DNA of 64,000 nucleotides, taken from Alkalihalobacillus sp. LMS39. GTDB lineage: Bacteria > Bacillota > Bacilli > Bacillales > Bacillaceae_F. The stretch spans positions 1,736,001-1,800,000 of the forward strand of contig NZ_CP093300.1 in assembly GCF_022812285.1 (NCBI RefSeq). Direction: 5' to 3'. The position numbers and the translations under genes are program-made. Numbering within the stretch: position 1 is the first letter of the stretch; every line of letters begins with the position of its first letter. Of the stretch, positions 45,102 to 55,803 are shown piece after piece. Below the pieces are notes generated by a model that saw only the letters and a program-made list of their open reading frames with translations, was not told the DNA's origin and ran no database searches.

Positions 45102-46241
45102 ATGCCAAATGCGTTGTATGTCCATATCCCTTTTTGTGAGCATATATGTCATTATTGTGACTTTAATAAAGTGTTTCTACATGGACAACCTGTTGAGCAG
45201 TATTTGACAGCACTTGAAGATGAAATGGAACGAGCTTTGCAAAATAGAGATGTACCCATCATTGATTCGATTTATATAGGTGGTGGAACTCCTACTGCTT
45301 TATCTGTTGAACAATTAAATCGACTGTTAACGAGTGTGAGAAGGTCGTTTCCCCGTATTAGTGAACAAGTGGAATGGACAGTCGAAGTAAATCCGGGTGG
45401 AGACCTACGGGATAAATTACAAGTGATGTTTGATAATGGTGTGAACCGGTTAAGTATTGGAGCGCAAACATTTGATGAAACATTATTACACAAAATTGGA
45501 AGAACCCATAATCAAACAGATGTAATTGAAACGGTCGAACAAGCCAAACACATCGGGTTTACGAATCTTTCAGTCGATTTAATGTTTGGCTTACCGGGTC
45601 AAACGATGGACATGTTCAAGCAAACACTTGAGTCGGCATGGAAATTAAGTGTTGAGCATTTTTCCGCTTATTCGTTAAAGGTTGAGGGAAAAACTGTGTT
45701 TTTTAATATGCAACGTAAAGGGAAATTACAGCTTCCTCCAGAAGAAGAAGAAGTGAATATGTATAAATTATTAATCGAACAAATGAACGAACATCAATAT
45801 TTCCCATATGAGATTAGTAATTTTGCAAAAAAAGGGTTTGAAAGCCGTCATAACTTGACGTACTGGAATAATGATGAATATTTTGGGTTTGGAGCAGGTG
45901 CTCATGGCTATGTTGACGGTGTCCGCTATGCGAATGTAGGTCCTGTGACTAAATATATTCAATTGATTCATAACAAGAAACAACCGATTATCGAAAGCCA
46001 TTCAATTTCGTTGCGAGAAGCAATGGAAGAGTTTATGTTTATGGGGCTACGTAAACGAAAAGGTGTGGAAAAGAACTTATTTTTCAAACGCTATGGCCAA
46101 TCAATTGCCGATGTGTATGGTGAGAAAATAAAGACGTTAAAAGAAAAAGGCTGGTTAGAGGAAACAGAGGACTGTATTCGTTTAACGGAAACAGGGTTGT
46201 TTTTATCAAACGAAGTTTTTGAGCAGTTTTTAATTGAATAA
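45102..46241 (+). CDS. hemW: Radical SAM heme chaperone HemW
   Basis: This 379-residue radical SAM protein has the CxxxCxxC cluster in PFCEHICHYCDF (near residue 12). It lacks the N-terminal extension of true coproporphyrinogen dehydrogenase HemN, so it fits the HemW heme-chaperone group. Other motifs are YIGGGTPTALS and SIGAQTFDETLLHKIGRTH. It starts after GAAAGAGGTG and lies upstream of hrcA, as in B. subtilis. Confidence 0.92.
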   Translation: MPNALYVHIPFCEHICHYCDFNKVFLHGQPVEQYLTALEDEMERALQNRDVPIIDSIYIGGGTPTALSVEQLNRLLTSVRRSFPRISEQVEWTVEVNPGGDLRDKLQVMFDNGVNRLSIGAQTFDETLLHKIGRTHNQTDVIETVEQAKHIGFTNLSVDLMFGLPGQTMDMFKQTLESAWKLSVEHFSAYSLKVEGKTVFFNMQRKGKLQLPPEEEEVNMYKLLIEQMNEHQYFPYEISNFAKKGFESRHNLTYWNNDEYFGFGAGAHGYVDGVRYANVGPVTKYIQLIHNKKQPIIESHSISLREAMEEFMFMGLRKRKGVEKNLFFKRYGQSIADVYGEKIKTLKEKGWLEETEDCIRLTETGLFLSNEVFEQFLIE

Positions 46242-46244
46242 CAG

Positions 46245-46310
46245 TTGACATTTGCTAGGCTTTTTGTTAATTTATCTTTAGATTTAGCACTCGACATCAG
46301 AGAGTGCTAA
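46245..46310 (+). promoter_or_regulatory. hrcA-dnaK operon promoter and CIRCE operator
   Basis: TTGACA (46245-46250) is followed after 17 bases by TAATTT. The CIRCE element TTAGCACTC-N9-GAGTGCTAA is perfect at 46284-46310, just before hrcA. HrcA binds CIRCE and represses the operon until heat shock titrates GroEL. Confidence 0.93.
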
Positions 46311-46325
46311 CAGAGGTGATTAGGT

Positions 46326-47357
46326 ATGTTATCAGAGCGACAACTTCAGATTTTACAAGCGATTGTTGATGATTATATTCGTTCTGCTGAGCCTGTTGGT
46401 TCAAGAAGCATTTCAAAACGAGAAGATGTCACATATAGTGCAGCAACCATTCGAAATGAAATGGCTGATTTAGAAGAATTAGGCTATATTGAGAAACCTC
46501 ATAGCTCTGCTGGACGTATACCTTCTCATAAAGGCTATCGCTATTATGTAGATAACTTGCTTTTTCCTCATCATTTATCGAGTGATGACGCTGGTACGAT
46601 TAAAACCTTATTCGAAGAAAGGTTTCAAGAAACAGAGCAGGTTATTCAACAATCTGCAAAAATATTATCGACAGTCACAAGTTATATTTCGGTTGTATTA
46701 GGTCCTGAAATGTATGATATGAAAATGAAACATGTACAAATCATACCACTATCAGAACAAAAAGCAGTCATCATCCTTGTCACCGATTCTGGTCATGTAG
46801 AAAACTACACGTTTTCGATTCCAGAGGGTATGGATACAGGAGAGCTAGAGAAAGTCGTAAATATTTTAAATGAAAGATTGCAAGGCGTTCCACTCGTTCA
46901 ATTGCGAACAAAAATTGCTAGAGAAGTGACACACGTATTAAAAGCAAATATTCGCAACTATCGTCAAATCGTGACCGCCCTAAATCAAACGCTACAACCT
47001 GATAAAGGGGATAGAGTGTTTTATGGTGGGAAAACAAACTTGTTAAACCAGCCGGAATTTAAGGACATCGAAAAAGTAAGACTTCTTTATAACATCTTGG
47101 AAGAAGATCAGTTGGTTCAACAAATTTTCCGAAAAGATTCTCATGGGATACAAGTGAGAATTGGTCATGAAAATGATATGGAAGCCTTTGAGAATTGTAG
47201 TATTATTACAGCATCCTATTCGGTTGGTGGAAAAGAGATGGGTACGATTGGTATTTTAGGACCAACAAGAATGGAGTACCGAAGAGTCATTAGCGTATTA
47301 GATTATATTTCTAAAGATTTGACGAAAATGCTGACTAATTTGTATCAAAGAGACTAA
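46326..47357 (+). CDS. hrcA: Heat-inducible repressor HrcA
   Basis: This 343-residue repressor has an N-terminal winged helix (LQILQAIVDDYIRSAEPVGS, YSAATIRNEMADLEELGYIE) and a C-terminal GAF-like domain. It begins 15 bases after CIRCE and regulates its own operon. The length equals that of B. subtilis HrcA. Confidence 0.96.
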   Translation: MLSERQLQILQAIVDDYIRSAEPVGSRSISKREDVTYSAATIRNEMADLEELGYIEKPHSSAGRIPSHKGYRYYVDNLLFPHHLSSDDAGTIKTLFEERFQETEQVIQQSAKILSTVTSYISVVLGPEMYDMKMKHVQIIPLSEQKAVIILVTDSGHVENYTFSIPEGMDTGELEKVVNILNERLQGVPLVQLRTKIAREVTHVLKANIRNYRQIVTALNQTLQPDKGDRVFYGGKTNLLNQPEFKDIEKVRLLYNILEEDQLVQQIFRKDSHGIQVRIGHENDMEAFENCSIITASYSVGGKEMGTIGILGPTRMEYRRVISVLDYISKDLTKMLTNLYQRD

Positions 47358-47380
47358 CAATGGTAATATTGACAATTAGT

Positions 47381-47405
47381 TGTGGGAGGGCTGTCTCCTC
47401 CCACA
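47381..47405 (+). other. Stem-loop between hrcA and grpE
   Basis: TGTGGGAGG and CCTCCCACA enclose a seven-base loop, without a following T run, so it is not a simple terminator. In B. subtilis the operon mRNA is cleaved between hrcA and grpE, and this hairpin is a candidate stabilising or processing element. A TTGACA at 47369-47374 precedes it. Confidence 0.6.
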
Positions 47406-47449
47406 CTTATTGATAAATTTTGTTTGAATTTTATAGGGAGGTGAACAGG

Positions 47450-48046
47450 TTGGAAGAACAACAAAAAGACCAAATGGTAGATGACCAAGCCGAAGAAACA
47501 GTGGAACAAACGGAAGAAGCCGTTAGCAAAGCTGATGAAGTAGGAGAAGACACGGTTGAAGTCATTGATGCTGATGAAATTGAAGTAAATAGTGAACAAA
47601 CGAAACTTGTAGAATTAGAACAGCAAGTGGCAGAGTTAAATCAACGATATCTTCGCGTTAATGCCGATTATGAAAACTTTCGTCGCCGTACGAGAGAAGA
47701 AAAAGAAGCGGCTGCTAAATATAGAGCACAAAGTATTGTGGAAGAACTATTACCTGTCTTAGATAATTTTGAAAGAGCTCTTTCAGTTTCTGTAGAAAGC
47801 GATGAGGCAAAGTCATTATTACAAGGAATGGAAATGGTGTATCGTCAGCTACAAGATGCTTTAACAAAAGAAGGTGTAGCTGTTATTGAGGCAAAGGGAC
47901 AAAAGTTTGACCCTCATTTACACCAAGCTGTCATGCAAGAAGCAAGCAGCGAACATGAACCGAACGAGGTTATTGATGAATTACAAAAAGGGTATAAATT
48001 AAAAGACCGCATTATACGACCAGCTATGGTAAAGGTAAATGCATAA
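47450..48046 (+). CDS. grpE: Nucleotide exchange factor GrpE
   Basis: This 198-residue cochaperone promotes ADP release from DnaK. An acidic N-terminus is followed by a long coiled coil ([20 protein letters not shown]) and a C-terminal beta domain ([20 protein letters not shown]). The TTG start is six bases after GGGAGGTG. Confidence 0.94.
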   Translation: MEEQQKDQMVDDQAEETVEQTEEAVSKADEVGEDTVEVIDADEIEVNSEQTKLVELEQQVAELNQRYLRVNADYENFRRRTREEKEAAAKYRAQSIVEELLPVLDNFERALSVSVESDEAKSLLQGMEMVYRQLQDALTKEGVAVIEAKGQKFDPHLHQAVMQEASSEHEPNEVIDELQKGYKLKDRIIRPAMVKVNA

Positions 48047-48090
48047 TGAACGCTTACATAAAAGGAACAAAAAAATAGGAGGAAACGACG

Positions 48091-49932
48091 ATGAGTAAAA
48101 TTATTGGTATTGACCTTGGTACAACAAACTCTTGTGTAGCAGTAATGGAAGGTGGAGAGGCTGTTGTTATCCCGAATGCAGAAGGTAACCGTACGACACC
48201 ATCTGTTGTAGCATTTAAAGATGGAGAGCGTTTAGTTGGTGAAGTAGCAAAACGTCAAGCAATTACAAACCCAAATACGATTATTTCAATTAAACGTCAC
48301 ATGGGTACGAATCACACAGAGGAAGTGGATGGGAAAAACTATACACCACAAGAAATCTCTGCAATTATTTTACAAAAATTAAAATCTGACGCTGAAGCTT
48401 ATCTTGGTGAAAAAGTGACAAAAGCAGTTATTACTGTCCCTGCTTATTTTAACGATTCACAACGTCAAGCTACAAAAGATGCTGGAAAAATTGCTGGTCT
48501 TGAAGTAGACCGCATTGTTAACGAGCCGACAGCAGCTGCTCTAGCTTATGGCCTTGAAAAAGGAGAAGATCAAACGATCTTAGTATATGACCTTGGTGGT
48601 GGTACTTTTGACGTTTCAATTCTTGAGCTAGGCGATGGTTTCTTCGAGGTTAAAGCAACATCTGGTGATAACAAACTTGGTGGAGATGACTTTGACCAAG
48701 TGATTATCGATTACCTTGTTGAGCAATTTAAAAAAGACAATGGTATTGATTTAGCCCAAGATAAAATGGCGATGCAACGTTTAAAAGATGCAGCCGAGAA
48801 AGCGAAAAAGGATTTATCAGGTGTAACACAAACACAAATTTCACTACCGTTTATTACAGCTGATGCTACAGGACCAAAGCACTTAGAGCTTTCATTAAGC
48901 CGTGCTAAATTCGAAGAGTTATCTGCTGACCTTGTTGAACGTACACTTGGACCAACTCGTCAAGCTTTAAAAGATGCTGGTTTAACAGCAAGTGATATTG
49001 ATAGAGTTGTACTTGTTGGTGGATCTACTCGTATTCCAGCAGTACAAACGGAAATTAAAAAGTTAACGGGCAAAGACCCACATAAAGGGGTAAACCCGGA
49101 TGAAGTTGTTGCTTTAGGGGCTGCAGTTCAAGCGGGTGTATTAACTGGAGACGTAAAAGATGTTGTTCTTCTTGATGTAACACCACTTTCATTAGGGATT
49201 GAAACAATGGGTGGCGTGTTTACAAAATTAATTGACCGAAATACTACGATTCCAACAAGTAAATCACAAGTATTCTCAACAGCGGCTGACAATCAGCCAT
49301 CTGTAGACATTCACGTATTACAAGGGGAGCGTGAAATGGCGGCTTACAACAAAACATTAGGTCGTTTCCAATTAACAGATCTTCCTCCTGCACCACGTGG
49401 AGTACCACAAATCGAAGTATCATTTGATATCGATGCGAACGGAATTGTAAATGTAAAAGCAAAAGATTTAGGAACAAATAAAGAACAATCCATTACGATT
49501 ACTTCTTCTTCTGGTTTATCTGATGATGAAATCGAAAAAATGGTAAAAGAAGCAGAAGCGAATGCCGAAGCCGATAAAAAGCAACGTGAGGAAGCAGACC
49601 TTCGCAATGAAGGGGACCACTTAGTCTTTACGACGGAAAAAACGTTAAAAGATTTAGGTGATAAAGTTGACCAAGCGGAAATCGATAAAGCAAACGAAGC
49701 GAAAGATAAATTAAAATCAGCGTTAGAAGGAACAGATATTGAAGCGATTCGTACGGCTAAAGACGAGCTGCAAGAAATTGTTCAACAGTTATCTGTAAAG
49801 CTATATGAGCAAGCTGCTCAAGCAGCGCAAGCACAAGAAGGGGCTGCTGAGGGAGCTCAAGCAGAACAAAAGGCTGATGACAATGTCGTTGACGCTGATT
49901 ATGAAGAAGTAAAAGACGAAGAAAAGAAATAA
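48091..49932 (+). CDS. dnaK: Chaperone DnaK (Hsp70)
   Basis: This 613-residue Hsp70 starts [20 protein letters not shown]. It has phosphate loop [14 protein letters not shown], the linker [14 protein letters not shown], and the substrate-binding domain followed by a helical lid and acidic tail. ATG follows AGGAGGAAAC. It is the central gene of the heat-shock operon. Confidence 0.98.
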   Translation: MSKIIGIDLGTTNSCVAVMEGGEAVVIPNAEGNRTTPSVVAFKDGERLVGEVAKRQAITNPNTIISIKRHMGTNHTEEVDGKNYTPQEISAIILQKLKSDAEAYLGEKVTKAVITVPAYFNDSQRQATKDAGKIAGLEVDRIVNEPTAAALAYGLEKGEDQTILVYDLGGGTFDVSILELGDGFFEVKATSGDNKLGGDDFDQVIIDYLVEQFKKDNGIDLAQDKMAMQRLKDAAEKAKKDLSGVTQTQISLPFITADATGPKHLELSLSRAKFEELSADLVERTLGPTRQALKDAGLTASDIDRVVLVGGSTRIPAVQTEIKKLTGKDPHKGVNPDEVVALGAAVQAGVLTGDVKDVVLLDVTPLSLGIETMGGVFTKLIDRNTTIPTSKSQVFSTAADNQPSVDIHVLQGEREMAAYNKTLGRFQLTDLPPAPRGVPQIEVSFDIDANGIVNVKAKDLGTNKEQSITITSSSGLSDDEIEKMVKEAEANAEADKKQREEADLRNEGDHLVFTTEKTLKDLGDKVDQAEIDKANEAKDKLKSALEGTDIEAIRTAKDELQEIVQQLSVKLYEQAAQAAQAQEGAAEGAQAEQKADDNVVDADYEEVKDEEKK

Positions 49933-49945
49933 CCGAACAAACGGG

Positions 49946-49982
49946 AAAAGTCAAAGTCAGGGTATCTTGGCTTTGACTTTTT
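49946..49982 (+). terminator. Intrinsic terminator between dnaK and dnaJ
   Basis: AAAAGTCAAAG and CTTTGACTTTTT form a stem with a T tail. It may let dnaK be made in excess over dnaJ. Confidence 0.8.
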
Positions 49983-50063
49983 CGAATGTAATGGCAGCCT
50001 TGCAAAAACAAAAGAAAAAGTGGTAAGATTATCGTTATGTAATAGGAATCGGGAGTGGATAGG

Positions 50064-51188
50064 ATGAGTAAGAGAGATTATTATGACGTACTTGGTGTTG
50101 ATAAAAATGCGTCGGTTGATGAAGTGAAAAAAGCGTACCGTAAACTTGCTCGGCAATACCATCCAGATGTGAATAAAGCAGCGGATGCGACAGAAAAGTT
50201 TAAAGAAGTAAAAGAAGCGTATGATACGTTAAGTGACCCACAAAAGAAATCACATTACGACCAATTCGGACATTCCAACCCAAATCAAGGGTTTGGTGGA
50301 TTTGGTGGTGGTGGTCAAGATTTCGGTGGATTTGGCGATATTTTTGATATGTTTTTTGGTGGTGGCGGCAATCGACGTAATCCGAACGCGCCACGTCAAG
50401 GGGCAGACTTGCAATATACAATGACAATTACGTTTAAGGAAGCCGTTTTTGGAAAAGAAACAGAAATTGAAATTCCGCGTGAGGAAGAATGTCAGACCTG
50501 TGATGGTTCAGGGGCAAAACCAGGAACGAAACCGGAAACTTGTTCACATTGTGGTGGATCTGGACAGTTAAATGTCGAGCAAAATACGGCTTTTGGGCGA
50601 ATTGTGAATCGAAGAGTGTGTCACCACTGTAATGGTACGGGGAAATTTATTAAAGAAAAATGCAGAACTTGTGGTGGAGATGGAAAAGTACAAAAACGTA
50701 AGAAAATTAAAGTGAAAGTACCAGCAGGAATCGATTACGGTCAACAAATTCGTATTTCTGGTCAAGGGGAGCCAGGTGCAAACGGTGGCCCTCCAGGGGA
50801 CTTATACGTTGTCTTTAATGTGAAACCACATGAGTTTTTTGAGCGCGAAGGCGATGACGTTTATTGCGAAATGCCATTAACGTTTACACAGGTTGCATTA
50901 GGGGATGAAATCGAAGTGCCAACATTAGAAGGAAAAATAAAGCTGAAAATTCCAGCTGGCACACAAACAGGAACAAGCTTTCGCTTACGTGGTAAGGGTG
51001 TTCCAAACGTTCATGGGCGCGGTCAAGGTGACCAACATGTGAAAGTGCGTGTCATTACTCCGAGAAACTTAAGTGATAAACAAAAAGAGTTACTTCGTGA
51101 ATTTGGAGTCGAAAGCGGGAACCAAAAAGTCGATGAACAGCAAGAAAACTTCTTTGCTAAAGTGAAACGCGCTTTTAAAGGGGATTAA
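50064..51188 (+). CDS. dnaJ: Chaperone DnaJ (Hsp40)
   Basis: This 374-residue cochaperone has the J domain with HPDVNK (near 35), a Gly/Phe-rich linker, four CxxCxGxG zinc motifs ([32 protein letters not shown]) and a C-terminal client domain. ATG 50064 follows GGGAGTGG. Confidence 0.97.
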   Translation: MSKRDYYDVLGVDKNASVDEVKKAYRKLARQYHPDVNKAADATEKFKEVKEAYDTLSDPQKKSHYDQFGHSNPNQGFGGFGGGGQDFGGFGDIFDMFFGGGGNRRNPNAPRQGADLQYTMTITFKEAVFGKETEIEIPREEECQTCDGSGAKPGTKPETCSHCGGSGQLNVEQNTAFGRIVNRRVCHHCNGTGKFIKEKCRTCGGDGKVQKRKKIKVKVPAGIDYGQQIRISGQGEPGANGGPPGDLYVVFNVKPHEFFEREGDDVYCEMPLTFTQVALGDEIEVPTLEGKIKLKIPAGTQTGTSFRLRGKGVPNVHGRGQGDQHVKVRVITPRNLSDKQKELLREFGVESGNQKVDEQQENFFAKVKRAFKGD

Positions 51189-51215
51189 TAAGAGTATTGA
51201 AATGGAGTTGGTAGA

Positions 51216-52154
51216 ATGAAATGGTCTGAATTTAGTATCCATACGACCCAAGAGGCAGTTGAACCGGTTTGTAATATTTTGCATGAAGCAGGTGCAAGCG
51301 GTGTTGTCATTGAAGACCCACAGGACTTAGTAAAGGAGTGGGGAGTAAATCTTGGTGAAATCTATCAACTCTCCCCTGATGATTACCCAGAAGAAGGGGT
51401 TATCGTAAAAGCGTATTTTCCAGTCAATAGTTTTTTAGCAGAGACAATTGAAGAAACGAAAGAAGCAATTAACGGGTTATTATTATATGATATTGACCTC
51501 GGCTTTAATAAAGTTGTATTACATGAAGTTGAAGAAGAAGATTGGGCAACAGCTTGGAAAAAATATTACAAGCCAGTAAAAGTATCAAATTCCATTACGA
51601 TTATTCCTACATGGGAAGAGTATACCCCAGTTCGAGAAGATGAATGCATCATTGAGTTAGATCCTGGGATGGCATTTGGAACAGGTACACACCCAACGAC
51701 GGTTTTGTGTATACAAGCATTGGAAAAGTGGATGAAAAAAGAAGATACGGTTATTGACGTTGGAACAGGTTCAGGTGTCTTAAGTATTGCTGCTGCAAAG
51801 CTAGGAGCCAAAAGCGTACTAGCACTTGACCTTGATGATGTTGCAGTGAAAAGTGCACAAACAAATATTGAACTCAATCAAGTTCAAGATATCGTCAGTG
51901 TGAAACAAAATAACCTGATTGAAGGCATTCACGAAACGAAAGATGTGATTGTCGCCAATATTTTAGCTGAAATTATTGTTAGATTTGTTGAAGACGCAGC
52001 AAAAGTGTTGAAGCAAGATGGAATCTTTATTACCTCCGGAATCATTCAACGGAAAAAGCAAGAAGTAAAAGACGCCCTCATTGCCCATCAATTTACGATT
52101 GAAGAAATCATTGAAATGGAAGATTGGGTGGCCATTATAGCAAAAAAGGCATAG
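51216..52154 (+). CDS. prmA: Ribosomal protein L11 methyltransferase
   Basis: This 312-residue SAM methyltransferase modifies L11. The N-terminal substrate domain ([20 protein letters not shown]) precedes a C-terminal catalytic domain with FGTGTHPTT and [20 protein letters not shown]. It is the B. subtilis yqeT equivalent in the dnaK operon, 28 bases after dnaJ. Confidence 0.95.
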   Translation: MKWSEFSIHTTQEAVEPVCNILHEAGASGVVIEDPQDLVKEWGVNLGEIYQLSPDDYPEEGVIVKAYFPVNSFLAETIEETKEAINGLLLYDIDLGFNKVVLHEVEEEDWATAWKKYYKPVKVSNSITIIPTWEEYTPVREDECIIELDPGMAFGTGTHPTTVLCIQALEKWMKKEDTVIDVGTGSGVLSIAAAKLGAKSVLALDLDDVAVKSAQTNIELNQVQDIVSVKQNNLIEGIHETKDVIVANILAEIIVRFVEDAAKVLKQDGIFITSGIIQRKKQEVKDALIAHQFTIEEIIEMEDWVAIIAKKA

Positions 52155-52166
52155 TGGGTGAACGAG

Positions 52167-52919
52167 ATGCAGCGATACTTTGTAAAACCAGAGCAAATGA
52201 CAGAAACGAAAGTTGAAATTACAGGTGAGGATGTAAAGCATATTGCCCGAGTGATGAGAATGTCACAAGGGGATGAAATTATTTGTTGCAATAATCAAGG
52301 GAGAGTCTGTAAAGTAGAGATTGCAAGTATTTCAGATCAAGCTGTGCATACAAACATTCTAGAGGAGATCACGACAAACACAGAGCTGCCTATCAACGTT
52401 ACGATTGTCCAAGGCTTACCTAAAGGAGACAAGTTAGATGTTATTGTCCAAAAAGGAACAGAGCTAGGAGCTTCCATGTTTATTCCATTTCAAAGTGAGC
52501 GTGCGATTGTAAAATGGGACCGAAAAAAACAAGAGAAGAAAATCGAGCGTCTTGAAAAAATAGCAAAAGAAGCAGCAGAGCAATCATACCGAGCCAAAAT
52601 CCCCTATATCACACCATCGATGTCAGTAGAGGATATTATTCAAAAGACGGAATCGTATACAACAAAGATGATCGCTTATGAGGAAGTAGCAAAAAAACCA
52701 GATGAACCAAGCCAATTGTATAAACTGTTGAATCATACAAATCGAGGAGATTCTTTCGTATGTGTTATCGGACCAGAAGGTGGGTTAACAACGAAAGAAG
52801 TAACAAAGCTTACTGATGCAGGATTTATCCCTTGTAGTTTAGGGCCACGAATCGTAAGAACAGAAACCGCAGCAATGTATGTGTTATCAGCAGTCTCTTA
52901 CCATTTTGAAATTATGTGA
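52167..52919 (+). CDS. rsmE: 16S rRNA m3U1498 methyltransferase
   Basis: This 250-residue SPOUT-class enzyme has an N-terminal PUA-like domain and the C-terminal knot motifs FVCVIGPEGGLTTKEV and LGPRIVRTETAAMYVL. ATG 52167 gives the family N-terminus MQRYF; a GTG at 52158 is possible. It is the yqeU equivalent. Confidence 0.94.
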   Translation: MQRYFVKPEQMTETKVEITGEDVKHIARVMRMSQGDEIICCNNQGRVCKVEIASISDQAVHTNILEEITTNTELPINVTIVQGLPKGDKLDVIVQKGTELGASMFIPFQSERAIVKWDRKKQEKKIERLEKIAKEAAEQSYRAKIPYITPSMSVEDIIQKTESYTTKMIAYEEVAKKPDEPSQLYKLLNHTNRGDSFVCVIGPEGGLTTKEVTKLTDAGFIPCSLGPRIVRTETAAMYVLSAVSYHFEIM

Positions 52920-52929
52920 GGTGGAAATA

Positions 52930-54273
52930 ATGTCATCAGTAGCATTTCATACATTAGGTTGCAAAGTAAATCATTATGAAACAGAAGCCATTTGGCAATT
53001 GTTTAAAAGTGAAGGCTATGAAAAAGTAGAGTTCGAATCGGCTGCCGATGTGTATGTCATTAATACATGTACCGTTACGAATACAGGGGATAAAAAGAGT
53101 CGTCAAGTCATTCGACGAGCAATCCGGAAAAATCCGGATGCGGTTATTTGTGTGACGGGTTGTTATGCCCAAACATCTCCAGCTGAAATTATGGCGATAC
53201 CAGGTGTTGACATCGTAGTAGGAACACAAGATCGAAATAAAATGCTCGGATATATAGAACAATTTAAAGAAGAGCGAAAGCCAATAAACGGCGTAGGAAA
53301 TATTATGAAATCACGGGTGTATGAAGAACTTGATGTTCCTGCTTTTACGGATCGAACAAGAGCTTCTTTAAAAATTCAAGAAGGCTGCAATAATTTTTGT
53401 ACGTTTTGTATCATTCCGTGGGCAAGAGGTCTTATGCGTTCTAGAGACCCACAAGAAGTGATCAAGCAAGCAACTCAACTCGTTGAAGCTGGTTATAAGG
53501 AAATTGTGTTAACTGGAATTCATACAGGTGGGTATGGGGAAGATTTAAAAGATTATAGTTTAGCTCGTTTACTAGAAGAATTAGAGTTAGTTGAAGGATT
53601 GAAACGAATTCGAATATCTTCCATTGAGGCAAGCCAAATTACTGATGAAGTGATTTCAGTTATTGATAAATCAACGAAAATTGTGCGCCATTTGCATATC
53701 CCGATTCAATCAGGCTCAGATACAGTATTAAAACGAATGAGACGAAAATATTCGATGGCCTTTTTTGCTGAACGTCTAGAACGATTGAAAGAAGTGTTAC
53801 CGGGATTAGCGGTGACATCCGATGTCATTGTTGGTTTCCCAGGAGAAACCGCTGAAGAATTTCAAGAAACCTATGATTTTATCGCAAAGCATAAGTTTTC
53901 CGAGCTTCATGTGTTCCCGTATTCAAAACGAACAGGCACACCTGCAGCAAGAATGGAAGACCAAGTTGATGAAGATGTGAAAAACGAACGTGTTCATCGT
54001 CTCATTGAATTATCGAATCAACTTGCGAAAGAATATGCATCACAGTTTGAAGGAGAAGTATTAGAAATTATTCCAGAAGAACGAGACAAAGACAATCCTG
54101 AAGGCGGACTGTATATCGGCTATACCGATAATTATTTAAAAGTAAAAGTACCAGGTACCGATGAGTTCATTGGTGAAATTGTAAAAGTAAAAATTACAAA
54201 AGCCGGTTATCCTTATAACGAAGGGGAATTTGTCCGCATCGTGTCTGAACAAAAAGAAGTGGTTCACGGATAA
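52930..54273 (+). CDS. mtaB: tRNA t6A37 methylthiotransferase MtaB
   Basis: This 447-residue radical SAM enzyme thiomethylates t6A at position 37. The N-terminal UPF0004 cysteines (TLGCKVNHYE, VINTCTVTN, VTGCYAQ) bind the second cluster; the radical SAM motif is CNNFCTFC (near 152). A TRAM domain ends it. It is the last gene of the heat-shock operon (yqeV position). Confidence 0.95.
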   Translation: MSSVAFHTLGCKVNHYETEAIWQLFKSEGYEKVEFESAADVYVINTCTVTNTGDKKSRQVIRRAIRKNPDAVICVTGCYAQTSPAEIMAIPGVDIVVGTQDRNKMLGYIEQFKEERKPINGVGNIMKSRVYEELDVPAFTDRTRASLKIQEGCNNFCTFCIIPWARGLMRSRDPQEVIKQATQLVEAGYKEIVLTGIHTGGYGEDLKDYSLARLLEELELVEGLKRIRISSIEASQITDEVISVIDKSTKIVRHLHIPIQSGSDTVLKRMRRKYSMAFFAERLERLKEVLPGLAVTSDVIVGFPGETAEEFQETYDFIAKHKFSELHVFPYSKRTGTPAARMEDQVDEDVKNERVHRLIELSNQLAKEYASQFEGEVLEIIPEERDKDNPEGGLYIGYTDNYLKVKVPGTDEFIGEIVKVKITKAGYPYNEGEFVRIVSEQKEVVHG

Positions 54274-54284
54274 GGTACCCTTAT

Positions 54285-54321
54285 AAAAAAAGCTGTCGAG
54301 AACATATCGACAGCTTTTTTT
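54285..54321 (+). terminator. Terminator of the hrcA-mtaB operon
   Basis: AGCTGTCGA and TCGACAGCT form the stem, with A and T runs on both sides. It resembles the mrp terminator at 19115-19143. Confidence 0.9.
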
Positions 54322-54414
54322 AAAAGGTAAGAAAAGTTTTGGAAGCTCATTCGAGAACAGCGAAGGTTCCGACCTGCGTGTTTTTCTTTACGGACATCTG
54401 TTCCGCTAATTCAA

Positions 54415-54422
54415 CAAAAAAT
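54415..54422 (+). repeat. Left target-site duplication of the IS
   Basis: CAAAAAAT directly abuts the left inverted repeat and recurs at 55804-55811. Eight bases is a normal duplication length for IS256-family elements. Confidence 0.88.
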
Positions 54423-54517
54423 GGTGTTGTACAATATTTTGTGTAAGACTTGAAAAACAAAAAAAGGTAGGGTAATCTCCGTATTGAGCGAAAATACATG
54501 AAAGGAGATACCTACCT

Positions 54518-55693
54518 ATGGTACAAAGTATAAATGAAAACCCATTTGCAGATCAACTAGATAACATGGTTCGTGAATTTGTAAAACAGAAGCTTGAATT
54601 AATTATGAAAGAAGAAATGCAACAGTATTTTGAAGTAGAGCATCCAGAACTTAAAAATCAAAAGAATGGACATTACGAGCGATCGTTAGACACGAAATAT
54701 GGACATATTACCAGCCTTAAGGTTCCAAGAGACCGTGAAAACCACTTTCAAACTAAAGTATTTAAGCCATACCAGCGGTATGAACAATGGCTTGGAGAAT
54801 CTATTATACAGATGTATCAAGATGGAATGAGTACAAGAGAGATTGGTAAATTTGTAGAGAATGTTCTTGGTGATACCTATTCTCCAACAACAATCAGCAA
54901 TATCACTGATGTTTTGATTGAAGACGTAGAAGCTTGGCAATCCCGTCAACTTGAAAAACGTTACTCTGTATTATTTCTAGATGGTACTTATATTAACTTA
55001 CGCAGAGATGACGTCGAAAATGAAGTAGTTTATATTATCTTGGGAATTAACGAAAATGGAGTTAGAGAAATTCTTGGGTTTCATGTCGGTGGGCAAGAAA
55101 GTTCCACTGGGTGGGAACAACAATTACAAAAACTTAGAGAACGTGGCGTAGAGGAAGTCTTACTAGGGGTGTTTGATGGCCTTAGTGGACTTGAAGCAGC
55201 ATTTAAACGCGTATTTCCTAAGGCAGATGTACAGCGATGTATTGTTCATAAAGTAAGAAACTCATTATCAGCAGTACGAAAGAAAGATAGAGAGGAAATT
55301 GCCGAAGATTTAAAAGCAATTTACAACTCTAAAAATAAAGAAATGGCGCATGAGGAGTTTAAAAATTTTAGCACGAAGTGGTCAAAACGGTACCCGAAAG
55401 TGATTAAGTCATGGAAGGAAGATCTCCCTGTTCTATTAACCTTTTATAAATATCCTACTATCCTCCATCGAAAGATATACTGTACAAATATGATTGAACG
55501 TTTTATGGGAGAAATAAAGCGCCGTACTAGAAAAATAGTAACGTTCCCAAATGAGCGTGCAGTAGAGAAAGTAATCTACTTAAGATGTATCAGTTTTAAC
55601 GAAAACAAACAAAAAGTCGCTCATGGTTTTGGGCAACAAAGAGAAGTTCTTCAAAAAATGTTCGAAGAACGATATGGTACAGCTGAAAATTAA
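54518..55693 (+). CDS. IS256-family DDE transposase
   Basis: This 391-residue transposase (mutator/IS256 superfamily) has catalytic Asp residues in VLFLDGTYINLR and LLGVFDGLSGLEAAFK, and the Glu in NMIERFMGEIKRRTRKIVTF. The Pfam-like signature segment FPKADVQRCIVHKVRNSL is present. ATG follows AAAGGAGATACC. The length is normal and there is no frameshift, so it is probably active. Confidence 0.95.
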   Translation: MVQSINENPFADQLDNMVREFVKQKLELIMKEEMQQYFEVEHPELKNQKNGHYERSLDTKYGHITSLKVPRDRENHFQTKVFKPYQRYEQWLGESIIQMYQDGMSTREIGKFVENVLGDTYSPTTISNITDVLIEDVEAWQSRQLEKRYSVLFLDGTYINLRRDDVENEVVYIILGINENGVREILGFHVGGQESSTGWEQQLQKLRERGVEEVLLGVFDGLSGLEAAFKRVFPKADVQRCIVHKVRNSLSAVRKKDREEIAEDLKAIYNSKNKEMAHEEFKNFSTKWSKRYPKVIKSWKEDLPVLLTFYKYPTILHRKIYCTNMIERFMGEIKRRTRKIVTFPNERAVEKVIYLRCISFNENKQKVAHGFGQQREVLQKMFEERYGTAEN

Positions 55694-55706
55694 TAATAAC
55701 TGGAAT

Positions 55707-55746
55707 TTTTTTACTACCCCTCCCCCGGGGGAGGGGTAGTAAAAAA
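55707..55746. repeat. Perfect 40-base palindrome at the IS tail
   Basis: The two halves are exact complements with no loop: TTTTTTACTACCCCTCCCCC followed by its reverse complement. It lies 13 bases after the transposase stop. Read from either side it gives a GC-rich hairpin followed by TTTTTT, so it is likely a bidirectional terminator shielding the transposase from outside transcription. Confidence 0.85.
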
Positions 55747-55803
55747 TAAAATATAGTTCACTACGGAGTAACCTTCGGTTTACACAAAATTATTGACATA
55801 ACC

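Larger units (their letters stand above)
54423..55803 (+). mobile_element. IS256-family insertion sequence, 1381 bp, intact
   Basis: The ends match in 18 of 24 positions: the left end begins GGTGTTGTACAATATTTTGT and the right end, read inward, GGTTATGTCAATAATTTTGT, both continuing GTAA. An eight-base direct repeat flanks it. It encodes one full-length transposase and carries a perfect 40-base palindrome near its right end. It inserted into a four-box repeat element between mtaB and deoC, so no gene was broken. The intact duplication suggests a fairly recent insertion. Confidence 0.92.

Noticed and set aside
54285-54321. Similarity of terminators at 19115-19143 and 54285-54321
   Set aside because: Both share GCTGTCGA stems, but such short stems recur by chance among terminators and do not show a repeat family.
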